Below, in pieces: positions 8,655-17,614 of a stretch of DNA of 64,000 bases. The stretch's first letter is position 1, and every line of letters starts with the position of its first letter. The position numbers and the translations under genes were made by a program. The stretch is from Nitrosomonas sp. JL21. Its GTDB lineage: Bacteria > Pseudomonadota > Gammaproteobacteria > Burkholderiales > Nitrosomonadaceae. Below the pieces are notes generated by a model. That model had not been told where the DNA came from. It did no database searches and was given only the letters and a program-made list of their open reading frames with translations. The stretch is from NCBI RefSeq assembly GCF_009833095.1, contig NZ_QRCB01000043.1:16648-80647 (forward strand). Direction: 5' to 3'.

Positions 8655-9569
8655 ATGCTACATCTTACGTTGCGACAATTAAAAGTATTTGAATCTGTGG
8701 CCCGACACTTGAGCTATTCACGCGCCGCGGATGAGCTTCATCTGACTCAACCGGCTGTTTCAATGCAGATTAAGCAGTTGGAAGACAATATCAGTTTACC
8801 GCTGTTCGAGCAACTGGGTAAGCGGATTTACCTGACAGAAGCGGGACGCGAACTTTATCAATACAGTCGTGCCATTTCTCAGCAACTCGCGGATATGGAA
8901 GTTGCGCTGGATGAGTTGAAAGGAATGGAACGAGGCAAATTGAATATTTCGGTCGTGACGACGGCGAATTATTTTGCCCCGCATTTGCTGGCAAAATTTT
9001 GTCAGCGTTATAGCGGGGTGACAGTGAGTCTGAACGTTTCAAATCGTGAAACCGTCTTGAAACAGCTATCGGATAATTTGGTCGACCTCGCCATCATGGG
9101 GCAACCCCCGGAAGACTCGGATATCGATAGTGAGTCATTCATGGAAAATCCATTGGTGGTCATTGCACCGCCGGATCACTCGTTGTGCAAGGAACGCAAT
9201 ATTCCGGTCGAGCGCTTGCAGAAAGAAATTTTTTTAGTGCGCGAATCCGGTTCCGGGACACGCAGCGCTATGGAACGTTTCTTTGCCGAACATCACATTC
9301 AAATCAAGAAAGGCATGGAAACGGATACCACGGAAGCCATCAAACAAGCTGTGCAGGCGGGAATGGGATTAGGTATTATGTCCCGTCACACTGCGGAATT
9401 GGAACTAGAAACCAAGCGGTTGAAGGTTCTGGATGTCCAAGGCTTTCCGATCATTCGCTATTGGCATGTGGTGAACAGGAAAAATAAGCGCCTATCCGGT
9501 GTGGCCAATGCGTTCAGGGAATTTTTATTGAAAGAAGCTGAAAAGTTGATGCATGAATCTAAAAAATAA
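8655..9569 (+). CDS. cbbR: CbbR, LysR-family activator of the cbb operon
   Basis: A 304-residue LysR-type regulator. The N-terminal winged helix-turn-helix begins LRQLKVFESVARHLSYSRAADELHLTQPAVSMQIKQLE, and the C-terminal region is a two-lobed periplasmic-binding-like effector domain. It is divergent from cbbL across 192 bases that hold a CbbR-type operator, which is the standard arrangement for the RuBisCO regulator. Known CbbR proteins respond to metabolites such as RuBP or NADPH; the effector here cannot be read from sequence. Confidence 0.93.
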   Translation: MLHLTLRQLKVFESVARHLSYSRAADELHLTQPAVSMQIKQLEDNISLPLFEQLGKRIYLTEAGRELYQYSRAISQQLADMEVALDELKGMERGKLNISVVTTANYFAPHLLAKFCQRYSGVTVSLNVSNRETVLKQLSDNLVDLAIMGQPPEDSDIDSESFMENPLVVIAPPDHSLCKERNIPVERLQKEIFLVRESGSGTRSAMERFFAEHHIQIKKGMETDTTEAIKQAVQAGMGLGIMSRHTAELELETKRLKVLDVQGFPIIRYWHVVNRKNKRLSGVANAFREFLLKEAEKLMHESKK

Positions 9570-9576
9570 ATTGATG

Positions 9577-9592
9577 TGTGATTTAAATCACA
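9577..9592. promoter_or_regulatory. Perfect CRP/FNR-type palindrome at a class II promoter position
   Basis: TGTGATTTAAATCACA is a perfect 16-base palindrome matching the CRP consensus TGTGA-N6-TCACA. A -10-like TAAGAT lies at 9613-9618, which puts the start near 9625 and the palindrome centre (9584.5) near -41, the class II activator position. The downstream gene is the 232-residue membrane protein. A Crp/FNR-superfamily regulator is the obvious candidate; none is encoded in the window. Confidence 0.7.
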
Positions 9593-9638
9593 TCCTTGTT
9601 CACTATTCTATGTAAGATTCATCCTACTCTGTGATTGT

Positions 9639-10337
9639 ATGAGGAACCCTAACCATTCCGAGGGAAAAGTGAATGATCAAGAGATCGTAGACCGCAGCGT
9701 TTATCTGGCATGCAGCCTATTATCGATCATCATTCTGGCGGTGGATTTCATTACGCCTCTCGGCGTTGCCAGTGGGGTACCTTATATTGTCGTGGTGCTG
9801 ATGTCATTAAAATCCCCGGAAAAGTATTTCACGCTGATCGTTGCGGTGGTTTGTACCGTATTCGTAGGAATCGGATATTTGGGGTCGCCGCCAAGTCTGT
9901 CGCCCACGTATCAAGTCATTGCCAACCGGGGATTATCAATTTTTGCAATTTGGATTACTGCATTATTGGCGTTGATACAAAAAGTGAAAATGGATGAACT
10001 GCATCGCGAACGGATTAACCATTTGCAATCGATCAAAGAATTGGAGTTGCAGGAGGAGAAACTCAAAGTGCTGAAAGCTACCATGAGAACCGTCCAGGAT
10101 ATCATGGGAAATTTCTTAAACAACCTGCAATATTTCAAAGCTCGAATCAATAAGAACAAGACGTTATCGCCCGAAGAGATCAATCAATTGAACGTGCTGA
10201 TTCATGATGCATCATTATGGTTGAATAAAATGGGAAATACGGAAGAGGTGCGCGAAAAGAAAATGGCGGGTGATATGATAGGCATAGATTTGGAATATGA
10301 GCAGGTTCGATCGAATGACGATACAATCGCCAAATAA
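9639..10337 (+). CDS. Membrane sensor-like protein with a kinase-less dimerisation region
   Basis: A 232-residue protein of no family I can name. The first 110 residues hold about four hydrophobic helices, resembling the membrane sensor part of MASE-type or short histidine kinases. A charged coiled coil follows (about 115-155), then TMRTVQDIMGNFLNNLQYF and a second helix, which look like a histidine-kinase dimerisation hairpin without the phosphorylated histidine. No ATP-binding domain follows. An alternative start is GTG at 9669 with GAGGG just before it. The gene sits behind a perfect CRP/FNR-type palindrome and directly before a small TM2-like gene. Function unknown. Confidence 0.7.
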   Translation: MRNPNHSEGKVNDQEIVDRSVYLACSLLSIIILAVDFITPLGVASGVPYIVVVLMSLKSPEKYFTLIVAVVCTVFVGIGYLGSPPSLSPTYQVIANRGLSIFAIWITALLALIQKVKMDELHRERINHLQSIKELELQEEKLKVLKATMRTVQDIMGNFLNNLQYFKARINKNKTLSPEEINQLNVLIHDASLWLNKMGNTEEVREKKMAGDMIGIDLEYEQVRSNDDTIAK

Positions 10338-10369
10338 AGCCATTTAATAATTATCACTGAGAGAATGTA

Positions 10370-10594
10370 ATGACAGGACAAGGATCTGGCGGCAATGTAC
10401 TTGCAGCAGTATGTAGTTTCTTTATCCCCGGTTTGGGACAGTTGGTGCAAGGGCGGATTTTGTCGGCATTTTTATTTTTCGCAATTGCCGGGATTGGCTA
10501 CTTCTTTGCGGTATTGATCATTCCAGCGGTCATTGGCGGGATTTTTCATCTATGGTCTATCATCGATGCCGCACGATTCGTCGGCGCCGACTAA
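10370..10594 (+). CDS. Small TM2-like membrane protein
   Basis: A 74-residue, strongly hydrophobic protein with two to three predicted membrane helices. The segment FFIPGLGQLVQGR, followed by a helix and a C-terminal WSIIDAAR, resembles the TM2 domain layout (glycine- and proline-rich turn, two helices, terminal aspartate). It starts 32 bases after the kinase-less sensor gene, so the two may be cotranscribed from the CRP/FNR-type promoter. The role of bacterial TM2-like proteins is not defined. Confidence 0.7.
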   Translation: MTGQGSGGNVLAAVCSFFIPGLGQLVQGRILSAFLFFAIAGIGYFFAVLIIPAVIGGIFHLWSIIDAARFVGAD

Positions 10595-10802
10595 TCCGCA
10601 TCGACAGAGTATTTTCATTCAGTGCCTGCTTTTTACCTTCAGGATTGTCATTCAATGAATATCGTCAGTGGAGCACTCTCTCGTCATCGAACTCCCGGCA
10701 GGTGATTTCATTACGTTTATTCCCGATAATAATCTTTTTGAAAGATTGAAAATTTAATTGAATTCGCTCAATATCATTCACTAGTCATAGTTTTTTACGT
10801 TC

Positions 10803-12149
10803 ATGTCCTCATCCAAGAATGCTGCACAAAAAGTAGGCTTTATTTCACTGGGTTGCCCAAAAGCACTGGTCGATTCCGAACACATCCTCACCCAATTGCG
10901 AGCAGAAGGCTACGAAATATCACCTTCTTACGAGGATGCGGATTTGGTGGTAGTCAATACCTGCGGATTCATTGATAGCGCCGTCGAAGAATCACTGGAT
11001 GCGATCGGCGAAGCGCTGGCGGAGAACGGCAAGGTGATCGTGACCGGTTGTCTTGGAGCCAAAGAAAATGGCGAAGTCGTCAAAAAAGCGCATCCACAGG
11101 TATTGGCTGTGACAGGGCCACAGGCTTTGCCCGAGGTGATGTCGGCAATCCATGAGCATCTGCCTCAGCCGCATGATCCTTTCACCAGTTTGATACCCCC
11201 GCAGGGAATTCGGTTGACGCCCAGGCATTATGCCTACGTCAAAATATCCGAGGGTTGTAATCACCGCTGCACATTCTGCATTATTCCATCGATGCGCGGT
11301 GATTTAGTGAGCCGACCGATACACCAGGTATTGCAGGAAGCAGAGCACTTGGTCGATGCTGGCGTCAAGGAATTGTTGATCATTTCGCAGGACACCAGCG
11401 CGTATGGAGTCGATATCAAATATCGAACGGGTTTCTGGCAGGGCAGACCCATCAAGACTCGCTTGACCGAGCTTGCGCAAGCATTGGGTTCGTTCGGTGT
11501 CTGGGTGCGCTTGCATTATGTCTATCCGTATCCCCATGTGGATGAGGTGATTCCCTTAATGGCAGAAGGAAAAATATTGCCGTATCTGGATGTGCCGTTT
11601 CAGCATGCCAATGCGCGCATACTCAAAGCAATGAAACGGCCCGCCAATGCTGAGAACAATCTGGTGAGAATACAGCAATGGCGTGAGGTTTGCCCTGATA
11701 TCACGATCCGCAGCACATTCATTGTCGGTTTTCCTGGCGAGACCGAGGCGGAATTTGAGGAGTTATTGAATTTCTTGCAGGAAGCCCAATTGGATCGAGT
11801 GGGATGTTTCGCCTATTCCCCCGTTGCAGGGGCAGCAGCCAATCAGTTGTCCGATCCTGTGCCTGAGGCGGTGAAAGAGGAAAGGCGCGCCCGGTTCATG
11901 CAATTGCAGGAAGATATCAGCCGGCAGCGTCTCGCGACCAAGGTTGGTCAACGGATGACTGTATTGATCGATGCAGTGACAGACCAAGGTGTGATTGCGC
12001 GAAGCAGCGCTGATGCGCCTGAGATCGATGGATTGGTCTACGTTGAACACGTTGTCGATGCGCAACCAGGAGATTTGATCGACGTTGAGATCAAGGCTGC
12101 TGACGCACATGATTTGTTCGCTACCGTGGTCAAACAGGCGCATGACTGA
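10803..12149 (+). CDS. rimO: Ribosomal protein uS12 methylthiotransferase RimO
   Basis: A 448-residue radical-SAM enzyme that methylthiolates a conserved aspartate of ribosomal protein S12. The N-terminal domain has the three cluster cysteines in [19 protein letters not shown] and VTGCLGA. The radical-SAM motif CNHRCTFC follows, and a TRAM RNA-binding domain lies at the C terminus. [12 protein letters not shown] is typical of RimO rather than MiaB. It starts at an ATG after a 208-base gap and is followed 13 bases later by earP. Confidence 0.95.
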   Translation: MSSSKNAAQKVGFISLGCPKALVDSEHILTQLRAEGYEISPSYEDADLVVVNTCGFIDSAVEESLDAIGEALAENGKVIVTGCLGAKENGEVVKKAHPQVLAVTGPQALPEVMSAIHEHLPQPHDPFTSLIPPQGIRLTPRHYAYVKISEGCNHRCTFCIIPSMRGDLVSRPIHQVLQEAEHLVDAGVKELLIISQDTSAYGVDIKYRTGFWQGRPIKTRLTELAQALGSFGVWVRLHYVYPYPHVDEVIPLMAEGKILPYLDVPFQHANARILKAMKRPANAENNLVRIQQWREVCPDITIRSTFIVGFPGETEAEFEELLNFLQEAQLDRVGCFAYSPVAGAAANQLSDPVPEAVKEERRARFMQLQEDISRQRLATKVGQRMTVLIDAVTDQGVIARSSADAPEIDGLVYVEHVVDAQPGDLIDVEIKAADAHDLFATVVKQAHD

Positions 12150-12162
12150 TCATTGATCGTTC

Positions 12163-13299
12163 ATGCGCCGTTCCTGGGATATTTTCTGTACGGTCATTGA
12201 TAACTATGGCGATATCGGCGTTTGTTGGCGCCTGGCTCGGCAACTCGCGGCTGAACATCATCGGTCGGTGCGGCTTTGGGTGGATGACCTGACGAGTTTT
12301 GCCCGTATCGCTCATGACGTTGATCCACAGCGTCAGCAGCAGCGACTGCACGGTGTTGAGATTTACCTTTGGCAGCAACCGGTGATTGCGCACGCTGAGC
12401 CGGCTGATGTCGTGATTGAGGCCTTTGGCTGTGAACTTTCTGCGGATTATATGCAGAAGATGGCCGTAAAAAAACACCCGGCCGTTTGGATCAATCTCGA
12501 ATATCTGAGTGCGGAATCATGGGTGCCTCAGTATCATGGATTACCTTCACCACATCCTGTCCTACCGCTGACGAAAAGATTTTTCTTTCCTGGTTTCATG
12601 CCGGAAACGGGCGGATTGTTGCGGGAATGTCATCTGATCTCGCAGAGGAGAGCATTTGATGCTCGATCTGAGCAGAAATTCTTGCAGCACCATAGTTTCC
12701 TCGAGCGGGCATCGGCAGAAATAAGGATTTCGCTTTTTTGTTATGAAACGGCGCCTGTGGAAAGGTTGATTCAGATTTTCTGCGAATCCTCTCAGCCTGT
12801 AGTATTGTTTGTACCAGAGGGTAAAGCGGCTGATCGGATCTCAATTTTTCTGGACGGACGTGCTCATCATGAGAAACTGCTGAAATGTGGCCCTCTGACG
12901 GTGCAGATTTTTCCTTGGCTTGAGCAAGCCGAATATGATCGATTGTTATGGAGTTGTGATATCAACATTGTGCGCGGTGAGGATTCATTCGTTCGTGCGC
13001 AGTGGGCTGCCAAACCCTTTATCTGGACGATTTATCCGCAAACCGAGGGTGCGCACTGGAATAAATTGAATGCATTTCTCGATCTTTATACTGCTCAGAT
13101 GGAAATCGAAACGATGAATGCGGTGCAAGCCTTATGGACTGGCTGGAACGGAAAAGATGATTTCAATTTCAATATTTGGATGAACTTCGTGGCGTTGCGG
13201 AAGTCTTTGATGCAGCACAATAACGATTGGGTTGATCAATTGCTGAAACAGAATGATTTGACATCCAATCTGGTGCAGTTTGTCGAAAATCAGCTATAA
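12163..13299 (+). CDS. earP: EF-P arginine rhamnosyltransferase EarP
   Basis: A 378-residue inverting GT-B glycosyltransferase that transfers rhamnose from dTDP-L-rhamnose to Arg32 of elongation factor P, allowing EF-P to rescue ribosomes stalled on polyproline. The three residues shown to be essential in the Pseudomonas enzyme are at identical positions here: Asp13 and Asp17 in VIDNYGDIG, and Glu273 in RGEDSF. The target gene efp follows 82 bases downstream on the same strand, and EF-P carries the matching arginine. This makes the assignment firm. Confidence 0.95.
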   Translation: MRRSWDIFCTVIDNYGDIGVCWRLARQLAAEHHRSVRLWVDDLTSFARIAHDVDPQRQQQRLHGVEIYLWQQPVIAHAEPADVVIEAFGCELSADYMQKMAVKKHPAVWINLEYLSAESWVPQYHGLPSPHPVLPLTKRFFFPGFMPETGGLLRECHLISQRRAFDARSEQKFLQHHSFLERASAEIRISLFCYETAPVERLIQIFCESSQPVVLFVPEGKAADRISIFLDGRAHHEKLLKCGPLTVQIFPWLEQAEYDRLLWSCDINIVRGEDSFVRAQWAAKPFIWTIYPQTEGAHWNKLNAFLDLYTAQMEIETMNAVQALWTGWNGKDDFNFNIWMNFVALRKSLMQHNNDWVDQLLKQNDLTSNLVQFVENQL

Positions 13300-13338
13300 T
13301 TCGCCGTTTATAAATTAGGCATTGATGAGTTTCAATGC
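13296..13338 (+). promoter_or_regulatory. Possible efp promoter -10 and leader hairpin
   Basis: A perfect TATAAT at 13296-13301 overlaps the earP stop, but the -35 region is poor. Downstream, GCATTGA (13319-13325) and TCAATGC (13332-13338) form a seven-base stem with a six-base loop in what would be the efp leader. This could give efp its own transcript in addition to read-through from earP. The assignment is tentative. Confidence 0.35.
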
Positions 13339-13381
13339 TTTCATCTTGTTAATTATTTTTTATTTGGAATAGAACTACACT

Positions 13382-13945
13382 ATGAAAACCGCAATGGAAC
13401 TGCGCTCAGGTAATGTCGTCATGATAGGCAATGACCCTATGGTCATACAACGAGCGGAATTTACCAAATCGGGCCGTAATGCCTCAGTGGTCAAGATGAA
13501 GCTGAAGAATTTATTTTCCAGCACTACGACGGAAACTGTCTATAAAGCTGATGAAAAATTTGATCTGGTCGTTCTTGACAAAAAAGAATGCACCTATAGT
13601 TATTTTGCCGATCCATTGTATGTATTCATGGATGCAGATTTCAATCAAATCGAGGTAGAGGCGGACAACATGCAAGATGTCCTGAACTATCTCATCGATG
13701 GCATGGAAGATGTCTGCCAGGTGACTTTTTATGAAGGCAAGGCGATTTCAGTGGAATTGCCGAATTCGATCGTCCGTGAAGTTGAATATACTGAACCGGC
13801 TGTCAGAGGCGATACCACCGGCAAGATCATGAAACCGGCACGGTTGCTTGGAACAGGCTTTGAAATTCAAGTCCCTGCATTTGTGGAAATCGGCGACAAA
13901 ATTGATATTGATCCGCATACCAATGAGTTCAGGAAGCGTGTGTGA
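13382..13945 (+). CDS. efp: Elongation factor P, arginine-32 type
   Basis: A 187-residue translation factor that binds between the P and E sites and relieves stalling at polyproline. It has the KOW-like N-terminal domain and two OB domains, with the C-terminal signature ending [14 protein letters not shown]. The modified loop reads [12 protein letters not shown] with arginine at position 32, the substrate of EarP, rather than the lysine that is beta-lysylated in Escherichia coli. Its gene follows earP and ends in a strong intrinsic terminator. Confidence 0.97.
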   Translation: MKTAMELRSGNVVMIGNDPMVIQRAEFTKSGRNASVVKMKLKNLFSSTTTETVYKADEKFDLVVLDKKECTYSYFADPLYVFMDADFNQIEVEADNMQDVLNYLIDGMEDVCQVTFYEGKAISVELPNSIVREVEYTEPAVRGDTTGKIMKPARLLGTGFEIQVPAFVEIGDKIDIDPHTNEFRKRV

Positions 13946-13968
13946 TGGGTAATTGAGCATTCTTTACC

Positions 13969-13995
13969 AAAGGCGGCTAAAAGCCGCCTTTTTTA
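13969..13995 (+). terminator. Intrinsic terminator after efp
   Basis: AAAGGCGGCT at 13969-13978 pairs with AGCCGCCTTT at 13982-13991 around a three-base loop and runs into six T residues (13989-13994). It lies 24 bases after the efp stop and closes the rimO-earP-efp cluster. Confidence 0.9.
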
Positions 13996-14120
13996 TTTTG
14001 TAAGTATGATTCTCTCGCTTACGAGAACGATGAGAGTCATCTCGAACTCAAACCAAGAACCCCGTTTTGGATGAGATCGCTGAGTCCATTGATTGATCAC
14101 TGCTTACAGGGAGTTTTTAT

Positions 14121-15131
14121 ATGATTATCTCGAGATCTTCTGTCGCCTTAGCCTTATTCATACTGCTTGCTTCACTGACTTCCACTCGATCCGTTCGAGC
14201 GGATGATTCTCAAGTAGGTGCGTGGTCGATTGCTTCCTCCGCACCGACCGAACGGACCGAAGTCGCTGCTGCTGCCATTGGCAGTAAAATTTATGTGGTC
14301 GGTGGATTTAATAAGCCGAATTTGCAGAATGCGTTGAAATTCGCTATCAGCACGGATGTTGAGATCTATGATACGGCTGCGGATTCTTGGTCGATTGCCA
14401 CGTCATTACCAGAAGGCCGGCATCATGCCGGGATCGCATCGCTGGATGGTATGTTGTATGTGATCGGCGGATTTACTAAATCAGGACTATCAGTTTGGCA
14501 AGCAGCGGCTACAGTGTATCAATACAACCCGGCAACTCAGGAATGGCGCGAGCTAGCGCCGATGCCCACCGCTCGTGGAGCCCTTGGGGTTGCTGTGCAT
14601 CAGAATCGCCTATATGCGCTCGGCGGATATGATGGCAAGCGCAATTCTGATGCAGTGGAAGTGTTTGATCCGAAGACCAATACATGGTCATCGGGTGCGC
14701 CCATGCCTACGCCACGGGATCATCTTGCGGTCGTCGCGGCTGATCTTCGCTTGTATGCCATCGGCGGCCGCCCGGAACTGGATTATCACCGCAATATGGC
14801 GACGGTTGAAGAATACGATCCACAAACTCAGCAGTGGCGAAGCCGTGCGAAATTGCCAACGCCACGAAGCGGCATTGCTGCGGGTGTCATTGATGAGTGG
14901 ATATATGTGGTTGGTGGCGAATCGAAAGAAGGTACATTCAGCGCCAACGAAGCCTACCATCCGGCGACTGATCAATGGCGCAGCATGGCGCCGATGCCAA
15001 CAGCACGGCATGGATTGGGTGCAGCAGCTGTGAACGGACGTTTATATGTCATCAGTGGCGGTCCGACGCCGGGTGGATCGTTTAGTCAGGTCAATGAAGT
15101 ATTTACCCCGCCTGTGGTTAAACCCAGATGA
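14121..15131 (+). CDS. Exported kelch-repeat beta-propeller protein
   Basis: A 336-residue protein with a signal peptide (hydrophobic core around residues 8-19, probable cleavage after SVRA, residues 24-27). The mature part consists of six kelch-type blades, each with a hydrophobic-G-G element: IYVVGGF, LYVIGGF, LYALGGYDG, LYAIGGR, IYVVGGE and LYVISGG, and each preceded by a W-containing strand such as WRELAPMPTARG. It should fold as a six-bladed beta-propeller in the periplasm or outside the cell. Kelch propellers usually bind proteins or sugars; I see no catalytic motif. It stands alone after the efp terminator, convergent with nfu. Confidence 0.85.
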   Translation: MIISRSSVALALFILLASLTSTRSVRADDSQVGAWSIASSAPTERTEVAAAAIGSKIYVVGGFNKPNLQNALKFAISTDVEIYDTAADSWSIATSLPEGRHHAGIASLDGMLYVIGGFTKSGLSVWQAAATVYQYNPATQEWRELAPMPTARGALGVAVHQNRLYALGGYDGKRNSDAVEVFDPKTNTWSSGAPMPTPRDHLAVVAADLRLYAIGGRPELDYHRNMATVEEYDPQTQQWRSRAKLPTPRSGIAAGVIDEWIYVVGGESKEGTFSANEAYHPATDQWRSMAPMPTARHGLGAAAVNGRLYVISGGPTPGGSFSQVNEVFTPPVVKPR

Positions 15132-15192
15132 ACCGGCCTGGATTATGGGCGGGATTACGCTGCACATGCGAATGAGATAGCACAAATGGGCG

Positions 15193-15753
15193 TTAAATCG
15201 CCACGACCTGGATATCAGGCTCAATCGTTTTCAGCATGTTTTCGATTCCGCGCAAGGTGCCGGAAATGGAACTGGGACATGTACCGCATGCGCCTTGATA
15301 GTGGATACGCAGAATATTGCCTTCGAGCCCTAGAATATGCAAATCGCCGCCGTCGTGTTGCAGGTAGGGACGCACTTCTTCATCGAGCAGGACATTGATT
15401 CTTTCCAGGCGAAGTTGATCTTCCGGGCCGAGTTCTGCAAGAACGCTATTGGCCGCAGCGACTGTTTCCGCAGATTGTGCGGTGGCGGCAGGTGCAGCAC
15501 GGATCGGATCGGCGATTTCGCGCGCCAGATCCTGCCAATTGGCTTCTCCATCCTGAGTGACGGTGATCCAGTGATCGATGTAGAAAACATTGGTTACGTG
15601 ATCAATATCAAATAATGCCGATGCCAAGGGATCATCTTGGGCGGCTTCGGCGTTATCATAAGATCGAGCGATTCCCCAGGTCAAAGGCTCTTTGAGAATG
15701 AATTTCAAGGCATTTTTATTTGGCGTTCCTTCAATATCAGCAATTTTAGGCAT
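15193..15753 (-). CDS. Nfu-type iron-sulphur cluster scaffold/carrier
   Basis: A 186-residue protein with two domains: an N-terminal Nfu/NifU-N-type domain (about residues 1-90, including NALKFILKEPLTWG) and a C-terminal NifU-like domain whose GACGTCPSS motif provides the CxxC that holds a cluster at a dimer interface. The segment LDEEVRPYLQHDGGDL is typical of this domain. It is the last gene of the suf cluster, 120 bases after sufU, and probably passes clusters on to apoproteins. Confidence 0.9.
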   Translation of the reverse strand: MPKIADIEGTPNKNALKFILKEPLTWGIARSYDNAEAAQDDPLASALFDIDHVTNVFYIDHWITVTQDGEANWQDLAREIADPIRAAPAATAQSAETVAAANSVLAELGPEDQLRLERINVLLDEEVRPYLQHDGGDLHILGLEGNILRIHYQGACGTCPSSISGTLRGIENMLKTIEPDIQVVAI

Positions 15754-15873
15754 TTTTATACTGATTCCTGTGATTGATCTTCAGCAAAGGTTGTTATGGC
15801 AGTGTCCGAAAGAAGAAGTTCTCAGTTTTGCATCAAAGCCTATGCAAGCATGTTGTTGCCGTCATATGACAAG

Positions 15874-16353
15874 CTAAGAATTGCCCGATAAAGCCTGCGT
15901 TTCATCATGGGTTTCGGTGGAAGTATTGGCAATGGCGTTGAGCGCGGCATGCAGCGTATGCCACGGCAGAATGGCGCATTTGACGCGTGTCGGCAGATCG
16001 CGTATGCCTGAGAACACGGTTAATCTACCCAAGTGATGTGGTTGGTTGGTATCCAACTTGCCCGTTGCCAGTTCCCGAAATTCTTGAATCAGGGTTTCGG
16101 CGTCGTTGCGGGATTTTCCTTTCACAACTGTCGTCATCATCGAAGCAGATGCTTTGCAGATCGCGCAGGACTCTCCCTGAAATGCAATGTTGTGGATGTG
16201 ATCATTCTCAAGCTGCAGCGTAATGTCCAACCGGTCGCCACAGAGCGGATTATGTCCTATGGCATGATGACTGGCGGGATCCAGTTGACCGTAGTTTCTT
16301 GGCTTGCGATTATGGTCAAGAATGACCTCCTGATACAATGAGTTCGTGTGCAT
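15874..16353 (-). CDS. sufU: SufU-type iron-sulphur assembly protein
   Basis: A 159-residue IscU-fold protein. It begins LYQEVILDHNRKPRNYG and has the cysteines in NPLCGDRLD, ESCAICKASASMM and VKCAILPWHTL, with the insertion between the second and third cysteines that distinguishes SufU from IscU. In Gram-positive bacteria SufU accepts persulphide sulphur from SufS in a zinc-dependent way. It overlaps the sufS stop by one base (TAATG), so the pair is coupled. No sufE is present, consistent with SufU as the SufS partner. Confidence 0.92.
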   Translation of the reverse strand: MHTNSLYQEVILDHNRKPRNYGQLDPASHHAIGHNPLCGDRLDITLQLENDHIHNIAFQGESCAICKASASMMTTVVKGKSRNDAETLIQEFRELATGKLDTNQPHHLGRLTVFSGIRDLPTRVKCAILPWHTLHAALNAIANTSTETHDETQALSGNS

Positions 16354-17612
16354 TATAGGAAAACCTTCTGAACAGTCTTGATACCGGTTGCCAGAGCATC
16401 AACGTCTGTTTTTTTATTATAGAAAGCAAAAGAAGCACGTGAAGTCGCTGGCACTTTGAACCGTTGCATGACCGGTTGCGCGCAATGATGCCCGGTACGG
16501 ACTGCAATTCCATCTTGATTCAGAATCGTGCCGATATCGTGCGGATGAATTCCGTCCAGCGTGAAAGAAATGACTGCGGTTTTTTCTGCTGCCGTGCCAA
16601 TAATTTTGACACCCGGTATTTCGGATAAGATTGCTGTAGCATAGTCAAGAAGCATGTGCTCATACGCGGCGATCTGATCAAGCCCAATGGTTGTCAAATA
16701 ATCAATGGCCGCGCCAAAACCAATGGCGGCAGCGATAGGCGGGGTGCCTGCTTCAAATTTATGCGGAATAGTGTTGTAGATGGTTTCTTCAAACGTGACT
16801 GAAGCAATCATGTCGCCGCCGCCTTTAAAGGGTTGCATGGCTTCCAGCAAGGTCGCTTTACCATACAATATGCCTACACCGGTCGGGCCACATAGTTTGT
16901 GCGCCGAAAAGGCATAAAAATCACAATCGAGTGACTGCACGTCTATCGTCATGTGAGGCGCTGCCTGGGCGCCGTCGATCAGTACTGGAACACTGTATCG
17001 ATGGGCATATTCAATCATTCTCCGAATCGGATTGATGGTGCCCAGCGCGTTCGAAACGTGGATTAATCCGACAAACTTAGTGCGCTCATTGAACAGATTT
17101 TCATATTCATCAATGTCCAATTCGCCCTGGTCATTGATGGGAACCACGCGAATTATTGCACCTTTTTCCTGGGCCAGCATTTGCCACGGCACGATATTGG
17201 AGTGATGTTCCAGCGTGGTGAGAATGATTTCATCGCCAGCCTTGATGAATTTGCGTCCGTAGCCATGCATGACCAGGTTGATGGAGTCGGTTGTGCCGCT
17301 GGTGAAAATGATTTCCCGGTCTTCGCGCGCATTGATGAATTGCTGCAGTTTGCAACGTGCATTGTCATATTCCGTCGTTGCAATCTCTGATAAATAATGT
17401 ACAGCGCGATTGATATTGGCGTGTTGCGTCGTTTGGTAGCGCACCAGTCGGTCGATCACTGGTTGAGGCATTTGGCTGGACGCCGCATTATCCAGATAAA
17501 TCAATGGTCTTCCATTCACCTTGAGTTGCAGAATAGGAAAATCGGCGCGGATTCGATCGACATCGAAAACGGAAAAATCGTCGGCTTGCCGAGAAATAGT
17601 GACTGAATTCAT
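16353..17612 (-). CDS. sufS: Cysteine desulphurase SufS
   Basis: A 419-residue PLP-dependent group II cysteine desulphurase that supplies sulphur for iron-sulphur clusters. The PLP lysine is in FSAHKLCGPTGVGILYG and the persulphide cysteine in RTGHHCAQP. The N-terminal IRADFPIL and YLDNAASSQMP segments are typical of SufS. It lies two bases after sufD and overlaps sufU. Confidence 0.95.
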   Translation of the reverse strand: MNSVTISRQADDFSVFDVDRIRADFPILQLKVNGRPLIYLDNAASSQMPQPVIDRLVRYQTTQHANINRAVHYLSEIATTEYDNARCKLQQFINAREDREIIFTSGTTDSINLVMHGYGRKFIKAGDEIILTTLEHHSNIVPWQMLAQEKGAIIRVVPINDQGELDIDEYENLFNERTKFVGLIHVSNALGTINPIRRMIEYAHRYSVPVLIDGAQAAPHMTIDVQSLDCDFYAFSAHKLCGPTGVGILYGKATLLEAMQPFKGGGDMIASVTFEETIYNTIPHKFEAGTPPIAAAIGFGAAIDYLTTIGLDQIAAYEHMLLDYATAILSEIPGVKIIGTAAEKTAVISFTLDGIHPHDIGTILNQDGIAVRTGHHCAQPVMQRFKVPATSRASFAFYNKKTDVDALATGIKTVQKVFL

Positions 17613-17614
17613 GG

